Positions 63,831 through 64,000 of a stretch of DNA of 64,000 nucleotides are shown here, piece after piece; the first letter of the stretch is position 1, and the number at the start of each line of letters is the position of its first letter. Made by a program: the position numbers and the translations under genes. A model generated the notes under the pieces. It saw only the letters and a list, made by a program, of their open reading frames with translations, had not been told where the DNA came from and made no database searches. The stretch is from Schlesneria sp. DSM 10557 (GTDB lineage: Bacteria; Planctomycetota; Planctomycetia; Planctomycetales; Planctomycetaceae): assembly GCF_041860085.1 (NCBI RefSeq), contig NZ_CP124747.1, positions 5,975,001 to 6,039,000 of the forward strand, in the 5' to 3' direction.

Positions 63831-64000
63831 AAAGTTCCCTTTTGAAGTTTTTCTCTACGGGAATGCTACATCCGATGCGATGCTCACTTCCAGCGGAGGT
63901 CCCTGACGGAGGTCACCTGGACGCTCGTTCGGAGGGTCGACCCGTCCGGGACTCACGTTTCTTCGCAAATTCCTGCGGTTACCCACAACTTCCAGATACC

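Overview
This 64 kb window looks like chromosome from a planctomycete, most likely family Planctomycetaceae. The evidence is gene content: three DUF1501 Tat-exported proteins, a GxGYxYP-domain secreted protein, two Gfo/Idh/MocA oxidoreductases, Tat-exported sugar-isomerase-like TIM barrels, an ECF sigma factor next to a serine/threonine kinase with an N-terminal zinc-binding anti-sigma-like motif, a neutral ceramidase family protein, and several large secreted or membrane proteins without recognisable domains. Many starts are TTG or GTG with good Shine-Dalgarno sequences. KdsB indicates a Kdo-containing, Gram-negative type envelope. No rRNA, CRISPR array, prophage or intact insertion sequence was seen.

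Layout. 1-5.2 kb: the cut-off N-terminus of a small leftward gene, then a three-gene ABC export cluster (membrane protein with a GATase-like fold, ATPase, 12-TM permease). 5.3-8.2 kb: two DUF1501 genes, ended by a 26-bp tandem repeat and a hairpin. 8.4-10.4 kb: a LutC-type protein and an amino-acid permease. 10.8-17 kb: two unknown proteins, aroB overlapping a TIM-barrel gene, and a secreted protein built from two diverged copies of one module. 17.4-24.4 kb: J-domain/LRR protein, ceramidase-like protein, Gly/Tyr-rich secreted protein, PfkB sugar kinase, glgC and rsmE. 24.6-27.4 kb: elongator tRNA-Met, ychF and a Gfo/Idh oxidoreductase. 27.7-30.8 kb: an orphan CzcA/CusA-type RND pump. 31.2-35.5 kb: secreted unknown, Gfo/Idh, DUF1501 and a metallophosphoesterase. 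35.5-36.2 kb: a gene-poor stretch with a three-copy repeat family.

36.2-42.2 kb: a leftward xseB-PaaK-like ligase pair, then a leftward run of DAACS symporter, pdxH and GxGYxYP protein. 42.4-46.2 kb: a divergent GroES-like protein with an acidic tail, a large two-TM protein and a DapA-family aldolase. 46.6-50.6 kb: leftward TPR protein-kdsB-pyrG, then tal. 51-54.3 kb: Tat TIM barrel plus Rieske ferredoxin, a pabA/trpG glutaminase and a YhcG-type PD-(D/E)XK nuclease. 54.4-59.1 kb: an enolase-superfamily enzyme overlapping, by ATGA, a 1191-residue protein with three separate zinc-metallopeptidase-like motifs. 59.3-63.8 kb: ECF sigma factor, kinase and a UPF1/IGHMBP2-like helicase.

Most of the window is ordinary housekeeping and planctomycete-specific secreted or catabolic genes. 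The most unusual items are the triple-metallopeptidase fusion coupled to an enolase-superfamily enzyme, the J-domain/LRR fusion, the EF-hand-like loop in the DAACS transporter, the orphan acidic-tailed GroES, and the intergenic repeats at 8.25 and 35.7 kb. I did not find a clear multi-gene novel defence or biosynthetic system.
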